A stretch of DNA of 64,000 nt, taken from contig CAWINK010000021.1 of assembly GCA_963837445.1 (NCBI GenBank), positions 62,001 to 126,000 of the forward strand, in the 5' to 3' direction. Below, one piece after another: positions 14,936 to 23,191 of the stretch. Under the pieces are notes generated by a model, which was given only the letters and a program-made list of their open reading frames with translations, searched no databases and had not been told where the DNA came from. The position numbers were made by a program, and so were the translations under genes. The stretch's first letter is position 1. Each line of letters begins with the position of its first letter. This stretch comes from JACVRW01 sp963837445 (GTDB lineage Bacteria > Actinomycetota > Thermoleophilia > Solirubrobacterales > Thermoleophilaceae).

Positions 14936-16365
14936 GCTTCGTCGCCGACGTGGTCGACGCCGCGGACCCGTCGCGGCCTGCACTCGTCGCGATCTCCGGG
15001 AACGGCGAGCGCCGCGAGATCTTGTTCGGGGAGGTGGCCGACCGCTCCGCGCGTCTCGCCGGCGCACTGGCGGCCCGCGGCGTCGGCCGCGGCGATGTGG
15101 TGATGACCGTGGTCGGGAACCGGCCCGAATGGGCCTACGCGATGCTCGCCTGCTGGCGGCTCGGCGCGGTGGCCCAGCCCTGCACGGAGCAGCTTCGGCC
15201 CGCCGATCTGCGCGCGCGGATGGACATGGTCGACCCCCGGGCCGTGGTGGCCGACGCCCGGGACCTCGAGCTCGTCACGGCCTCCGGCTTCGGCGGACCG
15301 GTCGTGGCCGTGCCCGACGATGCGCTATTCCACGCCGAGCCCGTGCCGGCCGGGGCGTGGGCGGCGGACGACCCCGCGCTGATCGTCTTCACCTCCGGCA
15401 CGGCCGGCGAGCCCAAGCCGGTCCGGCATGGGCACGGGTACCTGAACGGCCAGGGCGTCCAGGCCGAGCACTGGTACGGGGCGCGCGCCGGGGACCTCTG
15501 CTGGTGCACCGCGGCGAGCGGCTGGTCACTCTCTGCCCGCAACGCGTTCGTGGCCGCGTGGCTGCGGGGGGCCAGCGCACTCCTCCACGATGGCCGCTTC
15601 GACCCGGCCGAGCGGCTGGACCTGATGGAGCGAGAGGGCGTGAACGTGCTCTGCATGTCGCCAACCGAGTACCGCGCGATCGCGAAGAGCGCCGAGCTCC
15701 GCCCGCTGCCCGGCCTGCGCCACGCCTGCGCGGCGGGCGAGCCGCTCAACCCCGAGGTGGTCCGGGCCTGGCAGGAGCTCGCCGGCATCTCCGTCCACGA
15801 CGGCTACGGCCAGACCGAGACCGGCCACCTGACCGGGATGCCGATCGGACCGCCCGTGCGGCCCGGCTCGATGGGGCGGCCGCTGCCCGGCTTTCGCGCC
15901 TGGATCGACGAGGGGGAGCTCGTGGTCGACCCCGCAACCGTGCCGACCTTCTTCCTCGACGGACCGCGCGACCAGCCCTGGCGCACGGGTGACCGCGTGC
16001 GCGAGGACGAGGACGGCTACCTCTGGTTCGAGGGGCGAACCGACGACGTGATCATCTCCGCCGGCTACCGGATCGGGCCCTTCGAGGTGGAGTCGGCGCT
16101 CCTCTCCCACCCCGCGGTGGCCGAGGCGGCCGCGGTGGCGGCCCCCGACGAGGTGCGTGGCCAGGTGGTGCGTGCCGTGGTGGTGCTCCGCGACGGCCAC
16201 GAGCCCGGCGACGCGTTGGCGCGCGAGCTACAGGATCACGTGAGGTCAGAGACGGCCCCCTACAAGTACCCGCGCATCGTGGACTTCGCGCCCGCGCTGC
16301 CGAAGACGCCGAGCGGCAAGATCAAGCGGGCTGAGTTGAGGGATCAGCCGAGCGACGGCGGGTGA
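14932..16365 (+). CDS. AMP-forming acyl-CoA synthetase
   Basis: Predicted 477-residue ANL-superfamily ligase that adenylates a carboxylic acid and transfers it to CoA. The P-loop is FTSGTAGEPKPVRHGHGY (about 152-170), the adenine-binding motif DGYGQTETGHLTG, the hinge/TGD motif WRTGDRVREDEDGYLWFEGRTDD (seen in parts) and the C-terminal catalytic lysine is in LPKTPSGKIKR. At 477 residues it is shorter than most medium-chain enzymes (about 540) but complete. Overlaps TetR by 4 bp. Closest in style to acetoacetyl/medium-chain acyl-CoA synthetases (the W-C-T-A-A-S-G-W segment), but the exact acid is unknown. Confidence 0.88.
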   Translation: MSFVADVVDAADPSRPALVAISGNGERREILFGEVADRSARLAGALAARGVGRGDVVMTVVGNRPEWAYAMLACWRLGAVAQPCTEQLRPADLRARMDMVDPRAVVADARDLELVTASGFGGPVVAVPDDALFHAEPVPAGAWAADDPALIVFTSGTAGEPKPVRHGHGYLNGQGVQAEHWYGARAGDLCWCTAASGWSLSARNAFVAAWLRGASALLHDGRFDPAERLDLMEREGVNVLCMSPTEYRAIAKSAELRPLPGLRHACAAGEPLNPEVVRAWQELAGISVHDGYGQTETGHLTGMPIGPPVRPGSMGRPLPGFRAWIDEGELVVDPATVPTFFLDGPRDQPWRTGDRVREDEDGYLWFEGRTDDVIISAGYRIGPFEVESALLSHPAVAEAAAVAAPDEVRGQVVRAVVVLRDGHEPGDALARELQDHVRSETAPYKYPRIVDFAPALPKTPSGKIKRAELRDQPSDGG

Positions 16366-16390
16366 GGATCGGCGCGAGCTCTTTACGTTG

Positions 16391-16407
16391 CGTCCCACTA
16401 TGGGACG
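16391..16407. promoter_or_regulatory. Inverted repeat before the YyaL gene, operator or weak terminator
   Basis: CGTCCCA (16391-16397), a 3-base centre and TGGGACG (16401-16407) form a perfect inverted repeat, followed on the plus strand by TTTCG. It could be a short terminator after the acyl-CoA synthetase gene (stop at 16365) or an operator 73 bp before the YyaL gene. The tail has only three T, so an operator is somewhat more likely. The remaining 114-bp gap shows nothing else clear. Confidence 0.4.
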
Positions 16408-16479
16408 TTTCGTGTTGAGCCTGGCCGCGCCACGCTTACCGCCGTCCTTCCTCGCTGGCCCTGGATAGCCTCCTGTGGA

Positions 16480-18474
16480 ATGCCAAACCGGCTTGCCGAC
16501 GAGACCTCGCCGTACCTGCTCCAGCACAAGGACAACCCCGTGGACTGGTTCCCCTGGGGCGAGGAGGCCCTCGCGCGCGCGAGAGATGACGATCGGCCGA
16601 TCCTGCTGTCGATCGGCTACTCGGCCTGCCACTGGTGCCACGTGATGGAGCGCGAGTCGTTCGAGGACCCCGAGACGGCCGCGCTGATGAACGAGCGCTT
16701 CGTCTCCATCAAGCTCGACCGCGAGGAGCGCCCAGACCTCGACTCGATCTACATGGAGGCCTGCCAGGCGATGACGGGCCAGGGCGGCTGGCCGCTCAAC
16801 GTGTTCCTCACGCCCGAGCAGGTGCCGTTCTTCGCCGGCACCTACTACCCGCCGGATTCGCGCATGGGCATGCCGAGCTGGCGCTCGGTGCTCGAGGCGG
16901 TTGCGAAGGCGTGGGACGAGCGTCGTGACGAGATCCGTGCCAGCGGCGACCAGATCGCCGGGCGCCTGCGCGGCGGCGCCCTCCTCTCCCCCTCGGTCGA
17001 GCCCTTCGACGAGCGCGCGCTGGACGGCGCCGTCGAGACGCTCCGCGGCATCTACGACCGCGCTCAGGGCGGGTTCGGAGGGGCGCCCAAGTTCCCGCCC
17101 GCCTCGACAATCGAGTTCCTGCTCCGCCGCGGCGAGACCGAGATGAGCCTGCACACGCTGCGCGCGATGGCCTCCGGCGGGATGTACGACCAGGTGGGCG
17201 GCGGCTTCTCGCGCTACTCGGTGGACCCCTACTGGCTCGTCCCGCACTTCGAGAAGATGCTCTACGACAATGCGCTCCTCGCGCGCGCCTATCTGCACGG
17301 CTGGCAGGTGACCGGCGAGCCGCTGCTCGCGACCGTGACCGAGGAGACGCTCGATTGGGCGCTGCGCGAGATGCGCGGCCCCGAGGGCGGCTTCTACTCG
17401 GCGCTCGACGCCGACTCCGAGGGCGTGGAGGGCAAGTTCTACGTCTGGTCGGTGGAGGAGCTGCGCGAGGCGCTCGCCGGCGAGGCCGACGCCGACGAGG
17501 CGATCGCCTGGTTCGGCGCCACCGACCGCGGCAACTTCGAGGGCCGCAACATCCCGGTGCGTGGGCCGGGCGAGCCCGAGCGCCGCGACGAATGGCGCCG
17601 CCGCCTCTACGAGGTGCGGGCAGAGCGGGTCTGGCCCGGCCTCGACGACAAGCGCCTCACGTCCTGGAACGCGCTGATGATCTCGGCGCTCGCCGACGCC
17701 GGGGCCGTGCTCGAGCGCGACGACTACCTCGACGCCGCCCGCGCGGCGGCGGACTTCGTGCTGAGCGAGCTGCGCGACGACCCCCGATCCCCCGCTTCCG
17801 CGGGGCAGGGGGCAGGCGATGGCAAGCTGTTACGCAGCTGGAAGGATGGCCGCGCCAAGCTCAACGCCTACCTGGAGGACCACGCCTTCCTGCTCGAGGC
17901 CCTCCTCTCCCTATACGAGGCGACGTTCGAGCCGCGCTGGTTCGGCGAGGCCCGGTCGCTTGCGGACTCGATGATCGCGCGCTTCGCGGATGACGAGAAC
18001 GGCGGCTTCTTCGAGACCTCGTCCGACCACGAGCGGCTCGTGGCGCGCCGCAAGGACCTCGAGGACCACCCGATCCCGGCGGGCAACTCGAGCGCCGCGT
18101 ACGGGCTGCTGCGGCTCGCGGCCCTAACCGGCGAGCACGACTACGAGGTCCGCGCCGAGGCTGTTCTGCGGCTACTGCACGAGCTCGCGCCCAAGCACCC
18201 GCAGGCGTTCGGCCACCTGCTCCAGGCGCTGGACTTCCGGCTGGCCACGGTGAAGGAGGTCGCGCTGGTGGGCCCCGAGCTGCGCCCGCTCGAGCGCGTG
18301 GTGCGCGACACGTTCCGGCCGCACCTCGTGCTCGCCGGCGGCGAGCCCGACGGCGTGCCGCTGCTGGAGGGCCGCGAGCCGGTCGAGGGACTGCCGACCG
18401 CGTTCGTGTGCGAGCACTTCGCCTGCCGCGCACCGGTGACCGAGCCGGCTGAGCTGGAGCAACTGCTCGCGTGA
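16480..18474 (+). CDS. Thioredoxin-domain protein of the YyaL/SSP411 (DUF255) family
   Basis: Predicted 664-residue two-domain protein. Residues 1-165 are the thioredoxin-like DUF255 domain with NRLADETSPYLLQHKDNPV, the C50-HWC53-H motif in SACHWCHVMERESF, and QGGWPLNVFLTP. The rest is an alpha/alpha barrel like N-acylglucosamine epimerases/glycosyl hydrolases, with FGGAPKFP, GGMYDQVGGGFSRYSVD and LTSWNALM as family marks. The role is unresolved; homologues are often linked to redox or spermatogenesis in higher organisms. Around residues 433-448 there is an extra P/S/A/G-rich stretch not expected in the family (see repeat 17782-17826). Confidence 0.9.
   Translation: MPNRLADETSPYLLQHKDNPVDWFPWGEEALARARDDDRPILLSIGYSACHWCHVMERESFEDPETAALMNERFVSIKLDREERPDLDSIYMEACQAMTGQGGWPLNVFLTPEQVPFFAGTYYPPDSRMGMPSWRSVLEAVAKAWDERRDEIRASGDQIAGRLRGGALLSPSVEPFDERALDGAVETLRGIYDRAQGGFGGAPKFPPASTIEFLLRRGETEMSLHTLRAMASGGMYDQVGGGFSRYSVDPYWLVPHFEKMLYDNALLARAYLHGWQVTGEPLLATVTEETLDWALREMRGPEGGFYSALDADSEGVEGKFYVWSVEELREALAGEADADEAIAWFGATDRGNFEGRNIPVRGPGEPERRDEWRRRLYEVRAERVWPGLDDKRLTSWNALMISALADAGAVLERDDYLDAARAAADFVLSELRDDPRSPASAGQGAGDGKLLRSWKDGRAKLNAYLEDHAFLLEALLSLYEATFEPRWFGEARSLADSMIARFADDENGGFFETSSDHERLVARRKDLEDHPIPAGNSSAAYGLLRLAALTGEHDYEVRAEAVLRLLHELAPKHPQAFGHLLQALDFRLATVKEVALVGPELRPLERVVRDTFRPHLVLAGGEPDGVPLLEGREPVEGLPTAFVCEHFACRAPVTEPAELEQLLA
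17782..17826 (+). repeat. In-frame palindromic insertion within the YyaL gene
   Basis: The coding region has a C-rich then G-rich stretch whose core is CCCCGC-TTCC-GCGGGG (17790-17805), with further CCC and GGGGG around it. It translates as DPRSPASAGQGAGDG, between a helix ending LSELRDD and the expected GKLLRSWKDGRAKLNAYLEDH. The family normally has two or three residues here, so I read this as an in-frame insertion of a small palindromic element. No second copy was seen in the window. Confidence 0.35.
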
Positions 18475-19289
18475 TCGCCACGATCCTGGCCATGGCGGTG
18501 ACGGCGGCAGCGCCGGTCCCTGCCGATGCCCACCGGGTGGCGGTGAAGATCTCATCCTGGGGCCCGCGGCCCGCGGCGAGCGATCGCGAGGCGCGTGCCC
18601 ACCGCCTGATGCGGCGCGTGTTCCGCGGGGCCGGCCTGCGCGTGGGCGTGCAGGAGTTCCGCGTGCCGGGCCGCGGGCGCTCCCGCAACGTGATCGGAGT
18701 CTTCGACACGCGGCGTAGCTGCCTGCGCATCGTCATGGCTCACACCGACTCGGCCGCGGGCGCACCCGGCGCCAACGACAACGCCTCGGGCCTCGGGGTT
18801 GTGGCATCGCTCGCCGGGCGGCTCGAGCTGATCGGCCCACGCTGCGACGTCTGGCTCGTCGCGACCGGCGCGGAGGAGCGCGTCTACACCGGCTCGCCCG
18901 ACCACCTGGGCGCCCTTGCGCTGGCCCGGCGCGCCCGCTCGCACGGAGCGCGCCGCCGGCTCCAGTGGGCGCTGTCACTCGACGAGGTGGGCCGCGACCG
19001 TCCCTTCTGGCTGCGCTCCCCGGCGAGCGCCACGCGCCCGCGGGTCGAGGGGGCCCTGCTCGACGCGGCCGCCAGCGTGGGCGTACCGGTCAGCTGGGTG
19101 CGCGACGAGAGCACCGGCAACTCCGACCACCGAGAGTTCCAGCTGCTCGGCCTGCCAGCCGCCAAGCTCGGGGTGGGTGCCGGCGGCGAGCCCTGCCGCC
19201 ACATGGCGTGCGACCGCCCCTCACGCCTCGACCCGAAGTCGCTCGTCCTTGCCCGGCGGATGACCGCCGCCGCTCTCCGCGCGCGCTAG
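18471..19289 (+). CDS. M28-type zinc aminopeptidase, secreted
   Basis: Predicted 272-residue exported metallopeptidase starting at GTG overlapping the YyaL stop by 4 bp. Residues 1-20 are a short signal peptide (ending A-D-A-H). Zinc ligands are visible in VMAHTDSAAG (His91, Asp93 nearby), GANDNASG (Asp103) and TGAEE (Glu135/136); later GNSDHREF supplies a further His. Length fits the single catalytic domain of M28 peptidases without the extra PA domain. Its 3' end overlaps the convergent MMPL gene by 69 bp, a long overlap; both reading frames look genuine there. Confidence 0.8.
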   Translation: MIATILAMAVTAAAPVPADAHRVAVKISSWGPRPAASDREARAHRLMRRVFRGAGLRVGVQEFRVPGRGRSRNVIGVFDTRRSCLRIVMAHTDSAAGAPGANDNASGLGVVASLAGRLELIGPRCDVWLVATGAEERVYTGSPDHLGALALARRARSHGARRRLQWALSLDEVGRDRPFWLRSPASATRPRVEGALLDAAASVGVPVSWVRDESTGNSDHREFQLLGLPAAKLGVGAGGEPCRHMACDRPSRLDPKSLVLARRMTAAALRAR

Positions 19290-21758
19290 CGACGAAGGCC
19301 ACCAGATCTTCGGCCCGATCTGCAGCACGAGCGCCGGTACCAGCACGCTGCGCACGAGGAACGTGTCCAGCAACACCCCGAACGCGACGACGAAGCCGAT
19401 CTCGGTGAGGAAGACGAGCGGCAGCACCGCGAGTACCGAGAAGGTGCCCGCCAGGACGATGCCCGCGCTCGTGATCACCCCACCGGTCACCGCAAGCGCC
19501 CGCAGGATGCCGTCGCGCGTGCCGTGCTTGATCGTCTCCTCGCGCGCGCGGGCGAGGAGGAAGATGTTGTAGTCCACCCCGAGCGCGACCAGGAACACGA
19601 ACGCGAACAGCGGCAGCGACGGGTCCGAGCCCGGGAAGCCGAAGAACACGTCGAAGACGAAGTAGCCCACGCCGAGCGCGGCGAGGAAGCTCAGGATCAC
19701 GGTCCCGATCAGCACGAGCGGCGCGATCAGAGCGCGAAGCAGCAGCGCCAGGATCAGGAACACGACGACCAGGACGATCGGCGGGATCACCGCCGAGTCC
19801 CAGGCGGCCGCCTCGCGCACGTCGAATTCGACAGCGCTCGCTCCGCCGACGAGCGTGCCGGCCGCCGCCCCGTGTGCCGCGTCGCGGATCGGCTCGATCC
19901 GGTCGAAGGCCTCCGTGGAATAGGGCTCCGGCTCGAGCGTCCCCTGAATCAGCACGCCGGCGTCGCCGCTCGCCACCGGGCCGGACACCGCCTCGACCCC
20001 CTCCACATCCGCGACAGCGCTCCGCACGGCGGGCACGTCCTGCTCGCCGGGAACCACGATGTCGACCGGGGCGCTGGCTCCGGCCGGGAAGTGCCTGGTG
20101 ATGATCTCCTGGCCCGCCACCGACTCGACCTCGGTGGTGTAGCTGTCGTTCGTGGTCAGGTCGGTCGAGAAGAACACGAGCCCGGCGCAGAGCACGAGCA
20201 GGATGGCTGTCGAGCCGATCGCCACCTGGCGCGGCCGCTTCGCGACCCAGTCCCCCACTCGCTTCCAGAAGCCGTGGGTCTCATCCGCGAGGTGCTCGTG
20301 CCGGAATCGGCGCAGCTCGTACGGCTTGAAGACATAGCGGTCGAGCGGACCGACGATGATCGACGGGATCAGCCCGCGCGTTCCCTTGTGGAGCAGCGAG
20401 TTGAGGATCACGATCGGCAGGAGCACGAGGACGATCAGGCAGCCGCCGATCACCAGCAGCAGCGCGGGAATCCGCGGCCCGTCCGCGATGCGCCGTCGCA
20501 TGCGGCCCGCCTGCACACCCTCCGGCGCGAGCCATTCCGTCGAATGCGGGACGAACGGCCAGAAGGCTCGGCGGCCGAAGATCGTGAGCAGCGCCGGCAG
20601 CAGCGTGAGCATCGAGAGTGCCGCGCACGCCACGCCCATCGCCACGATCGGCCCCATGCCAGACGTGCCGTTCACCTTCGCGATCATCAGGCAGAAGAGC
20701 GCGGCGATCACGGTGGCGGCTGACGCCAGCACGGCCGGGCCCGCCGACCGCATCGCGGCCGCCATCGCTTCATGCCGATCGAGCGTGTGGTGGAGCTCCT
20801 CCCTGTATCTGGCGACGATGAGAAGCGCGTAGTCGGTGCCCGCCCCGAGCACCATGATCGACATGATCGAGCTCGACTGACCGTTGATCGTCACGCCGAG
20901 CTCGGAGAGCCCGTAGCCGACGGAGCGGGCGAGGATCTCCGCGAATATCACGGCCGCCAGCGGGATGAACAGGAAGATCGGCGAGCGGTAGATGAGGATC
21001 AGGAGGACGATCACGAGCGTGACCGCGGCGAGCAGGAGGGTGCCGTTGATCGACTCGAAGACCTCGATGGCGTCCGCGCCGTAGCCGGCGCCGCCGGTGA
21101 TCTTGACCTCGAGGCCGCCGCCCGGATCCGACACCGTGTCGCGCCAGAACTCGACGGGGTCGAGGATCGTGTCGCCCTCGCCGTCGCCCTTCAGGTAGGC
21201 CGTTACGAATGCCGCATTGCCATCGGCGGAGCAGATCGGGCCCACGAACGGCGCGTAGTCGCTCGGCTGGCCTGGGATCTCGGTGGTCGGCCCGCCACAG
21301 CCCTCCGGCAGCGTCTCGCCGCCGGCCCCTGCCGGCGGCTCGCCGCCCTCGGGTGCCTGACCCTCTGAGGCTCCGCCGGCCTCGCCGCCCGCGGCCGCCG
21401 TCGCGCCGTCCGGGATTACGCCCGGGAAGCGCTTCTCGTCGTCGACGTTCGTGAGCTTCGCGACGTCCTCGCGGATCTTGGCGAGGTCGGCCGGGGTCAG
21501 ACCTGACCTGCGCTCGTAGACGATGACCGCCGGCGCGAGCTCCCCGCCCTGGAGATCCTCGGTGGCCGTGAGCGCCTTTGTCGATTCGGCGTCCCCCGGA
21601 AGGAACGAGGTCGACTCGTTGTTCTCAGCGTCCGCGAACTTCGTCGGCAACTCTGCCGGCCCTGCGGCGATGAAGATCCCGATCACCCAGATCAGGAGCA
21701 CGACCCACTTGGATCGACGGCCGGCGGCGACAGTGAAGATCGAACGACGCGAGTTCAT
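19221..21758 (-). CDS. MMPL/RND-family membrane transporter
   Basis: Predicted 845-residue polytopic protein with the N-terminal helix at 18-34 (WVVLLIWVIGIFIAAGP), a large periplasmic loop, a run of five helices (about 220-400) with GAGTDYALLIVARYREEL, a second loop and a second run of five (about 660-820) with ALGVDYNIFLLARAREE. These two G-x-D-Y motifs carry the proton-relay Asp-Tyr pairs of MMPL proteins. Such transporters export lipids, siderophores or drugs. The G-rich insert at 130-165 (GGEAGGASEGQ) is low complexity. A start codon at 21758 is well placed; the decarboxylase gene ends 27 bp upstream on the same strand. Confidence 0.9.
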   Translation of the reverse strand: MNSRRSIFTVAAGRRSKWVVLLIWVIGIFIAAGPAELPTKFADAENNESTSFLPGDAESTKALTATEDLQGGELAPAVIVYERRSGLTPADLAKIREDVAKLTNVDDEKRFPGVIPDGATAAAGGEAGGASEGQAPEGGEPPAGAGGETLPEGCGGPTTEIPGQPSDYAPFVGPICSADGNAAFVTAYLKGDGEGDTILDPVEFWRDTVSDPGGGLEVKITGGAGYGADAIEVFESINGTLLLAAVTLVIVLLILIYRSPIFLFIPLAAVIFAEILARSVGYGLSELGVTINGQSSSIMSIMVLGAGTDYALLIVARYREELHHTLDRHEAMAAAMRSAGPAVLASAATVIAALFCLMIAKVNGTSGMGPIVAMGVACAALSMLTLLPALLTIFGRRAFWPFVPHSTEWLAPEGVQAGRMRRRIADGPRIPALLLVIGGCLIVLVLLPIVILNSLLHKGTRGLIPSIIVGPLDRYVFKPYELRRFRHEHLADETHGFWKRVGDWVAKRPRQVAIGSTAILLVLCAGLVFFSTDLTTNDSYTTEVESVAGQEIITRHFPAGASAPVDIVVPGEQDVPAVRSAVADVEGVEAVSGPVASGDAGVLIQGTLEPEPYSTEAFDRIEPIRDAAHGAAAGTLVGGASAVEFDVREAAAWDSAVIPPIVLVVVFLILALLLRALIAPLVLIGTVILSFLAALGVGYFVFDVFFGFPGSDPSLPLFAFVFLVALGVDYNIFLLARAREETIKHGTRDGILRALAVTGGVITSAGIVLAGTFSVLAVLPLVFLTEIGFVVAFGVLLDTFLVRSVLVPALVLQIGPKIWWPSSLARAESGGGHPPGKDERLRVEA

Positions 21759-21785
21759 GGGCGCACGGTAGCTGCCCTGCGGCTT

Positions 21786-23189
21786 TCACTGTTCTCTGGC
21801 TAAAGCAGCTGTCTCGATAGCGTCGAGCAGCCCCTCGATCGTCTCCTCGCTCGTGGCCGGCGCCATCACGCTCATCCGCAGCCAGCGCTCGCCGTTCACC
21901 TCCGTGGAACTGAGGTGGACGTGACCCTCGCGGAACAGGTGCTCGCGCAGCCAGACCTGCAGGTCGGGATCCCGCCCGTAACGGAAGCAGAGGATGTTCG
22001 ACTCGGGCCGGCTGAGGCACTCGAAGCCAGGCCGCGCGCTGATCAGCTCCCAGAAGCGAAGCGTCTTGTCGTACTGGTCGGCCACATAGCGGCCGATGCC
22101 TTCCTCACCGCGACAGGCCAGGTTCACGAAGATCCGCATGCCGAGCGGCGCCTTCGTGCACTCCACCTGCCTTTCGAGCAGGCTCGGCCCCGGATCTTCG
22201 GCGTCCTCGTAGATCAGGTAGGCGGCCTTCTGCTTGAACGCTGCCTCGAGACGCCGCTCCTCGCGCACGAGCACGGCCGCCGCGAGTGCCGAGGTTCGCA
22301 TCATCTTGTGCGCGTCCCAGATGACCGAGTCCGCGTGCTCGATCCCGCGCAGGAAGTGCCTGTGCGCCGGCGAGAGGAGCGCGGGCCCGCCGTGAGCGGC
22401 GTCCACGTGGAACCAGATGCCGTGCTCGCGACAGAAGCTGCCGACCGCCTCCAGGTCGTCGTGCAGGCCGGTGCTCGTCGCGCACGCCGCCGCCACCAGC
22501 GCCATCGGCCGGCGCCCCGCCGCGCGGGCCCGCTCGAGCGAGTCGCCAAGGGCGGCGGGCTCGATCCGCTCGCGGTCGTCCACCTCCAGGTCGATTACCG
22601 CCCGCTCACCGAGGCCGAGCATCGCGGCGCTGCGCTTCACCGAGTAGTGGCTCCCAGGCGGCGCCAGCACGGCGAGCGTCCTGTCCACGCCCTCGGTCCA
22701 GGCGTCGGGAGCCGCGGCGGCGCGCGCGGCCAGCAGCGCCGTGAGATTGGCGAGCGACCCGCCGTGGGTGAGGACGCCGCCCGCCTCCTTGCCCCAGCCG
22801 ACCTTCTCGATCATCCACTCCACGACGACGCGCTCCATCGCGTGCGCGGCCGGACCCATCTCGTAGATCGACATCGGCGAGTTGACCACGCCGTGTACGA
22901 GGTCCGCCACCGCCGCCGGCACGTCGGGCGCGCCCACCTGGTGCGCGATCTCGGCGGGGTGGTGGAGCCGCGTGGTGTTCTCGAGCACCCGGCCCAGCCA
23001 GGGCCCGAACCGGTCGCCGTTCAGCCCGCCGTGCCGTACCAGCTCCCGGAGATCGAGCTCGTCGACCAGGTCGGGGAGCTGCGGCGGGCTCACGATCGGG
23101 ACGGCGGCGGACTGGCTCTCCTCGACATAGCGAGTCACGGCCGCCACCGCGATGGTCGCGAGCCGCTCGTACTCGCCGGTGTCCCACAT
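21786..23189 (-). CDS. PLP-dependent group II amino-acid decarboxylase
   Basis: Predicted 467-residue pyridoxal-phosphate enzyme. The PLP lysine is in WDAHKMMRTSALAAAVLV, preceded by FHVDAAHGGPALLS, where His and Asp contact the cofactor, and GGSLANLTALLAARAA is the phosphate-binding loop. This is the pattern of glutamate/tyrosine/aspartate/2,4-diaminobutyrate decarboxylases. I chose the ATG at 23189; the open frame runs further upstream only as a shadow of glnA. It starts 2 bp after the glnA stop and so is cotranscribed with it, which suggests the substrate is linked to nitrogen metabolism; substrate unknown. Confidence 0.88.
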   Translation of the reverse strand: MWDTGEYERLATIAVAAVTRYVEESQSAAVPIVSPPQLPDLVDELDLRELVRHGGLNGDRFGPWLGRVLENTTRLHHPAEIAHQVGAPDVPAAVADLVHGVVNSPMSIYEMGPAAHAMERVVVEWMIEKVGWGKEAGGVLTHGGSLANLTALLAARAAAAPDAWTEGVDRTLAVLAPPGSHYSVKRSAAMLGLGERAVIDLEVDDRERIEPAALGDSLERARAAGRRPMALVAAACATSTGLHDDLEAVGSFCREHGIWFHVDAAHGGPALLSPAHRHFLRGIEHADSVIWDAHKMMRTSALAAAVLVREERRLEAAFKQKAAYLIYEDAEDPGPSLLERQVECTKAPLGMRIFVNLACRGEEGIGRYVADQYDKTLRFWELISARPGFECLSRPESNILCFRYGRDPDLQVWLREHLFREGHVHLSSTEVNGERWLRMSVMAPATSEETIEGLLDAIETAALAREQ

Positions 23190-23191
23190 CG

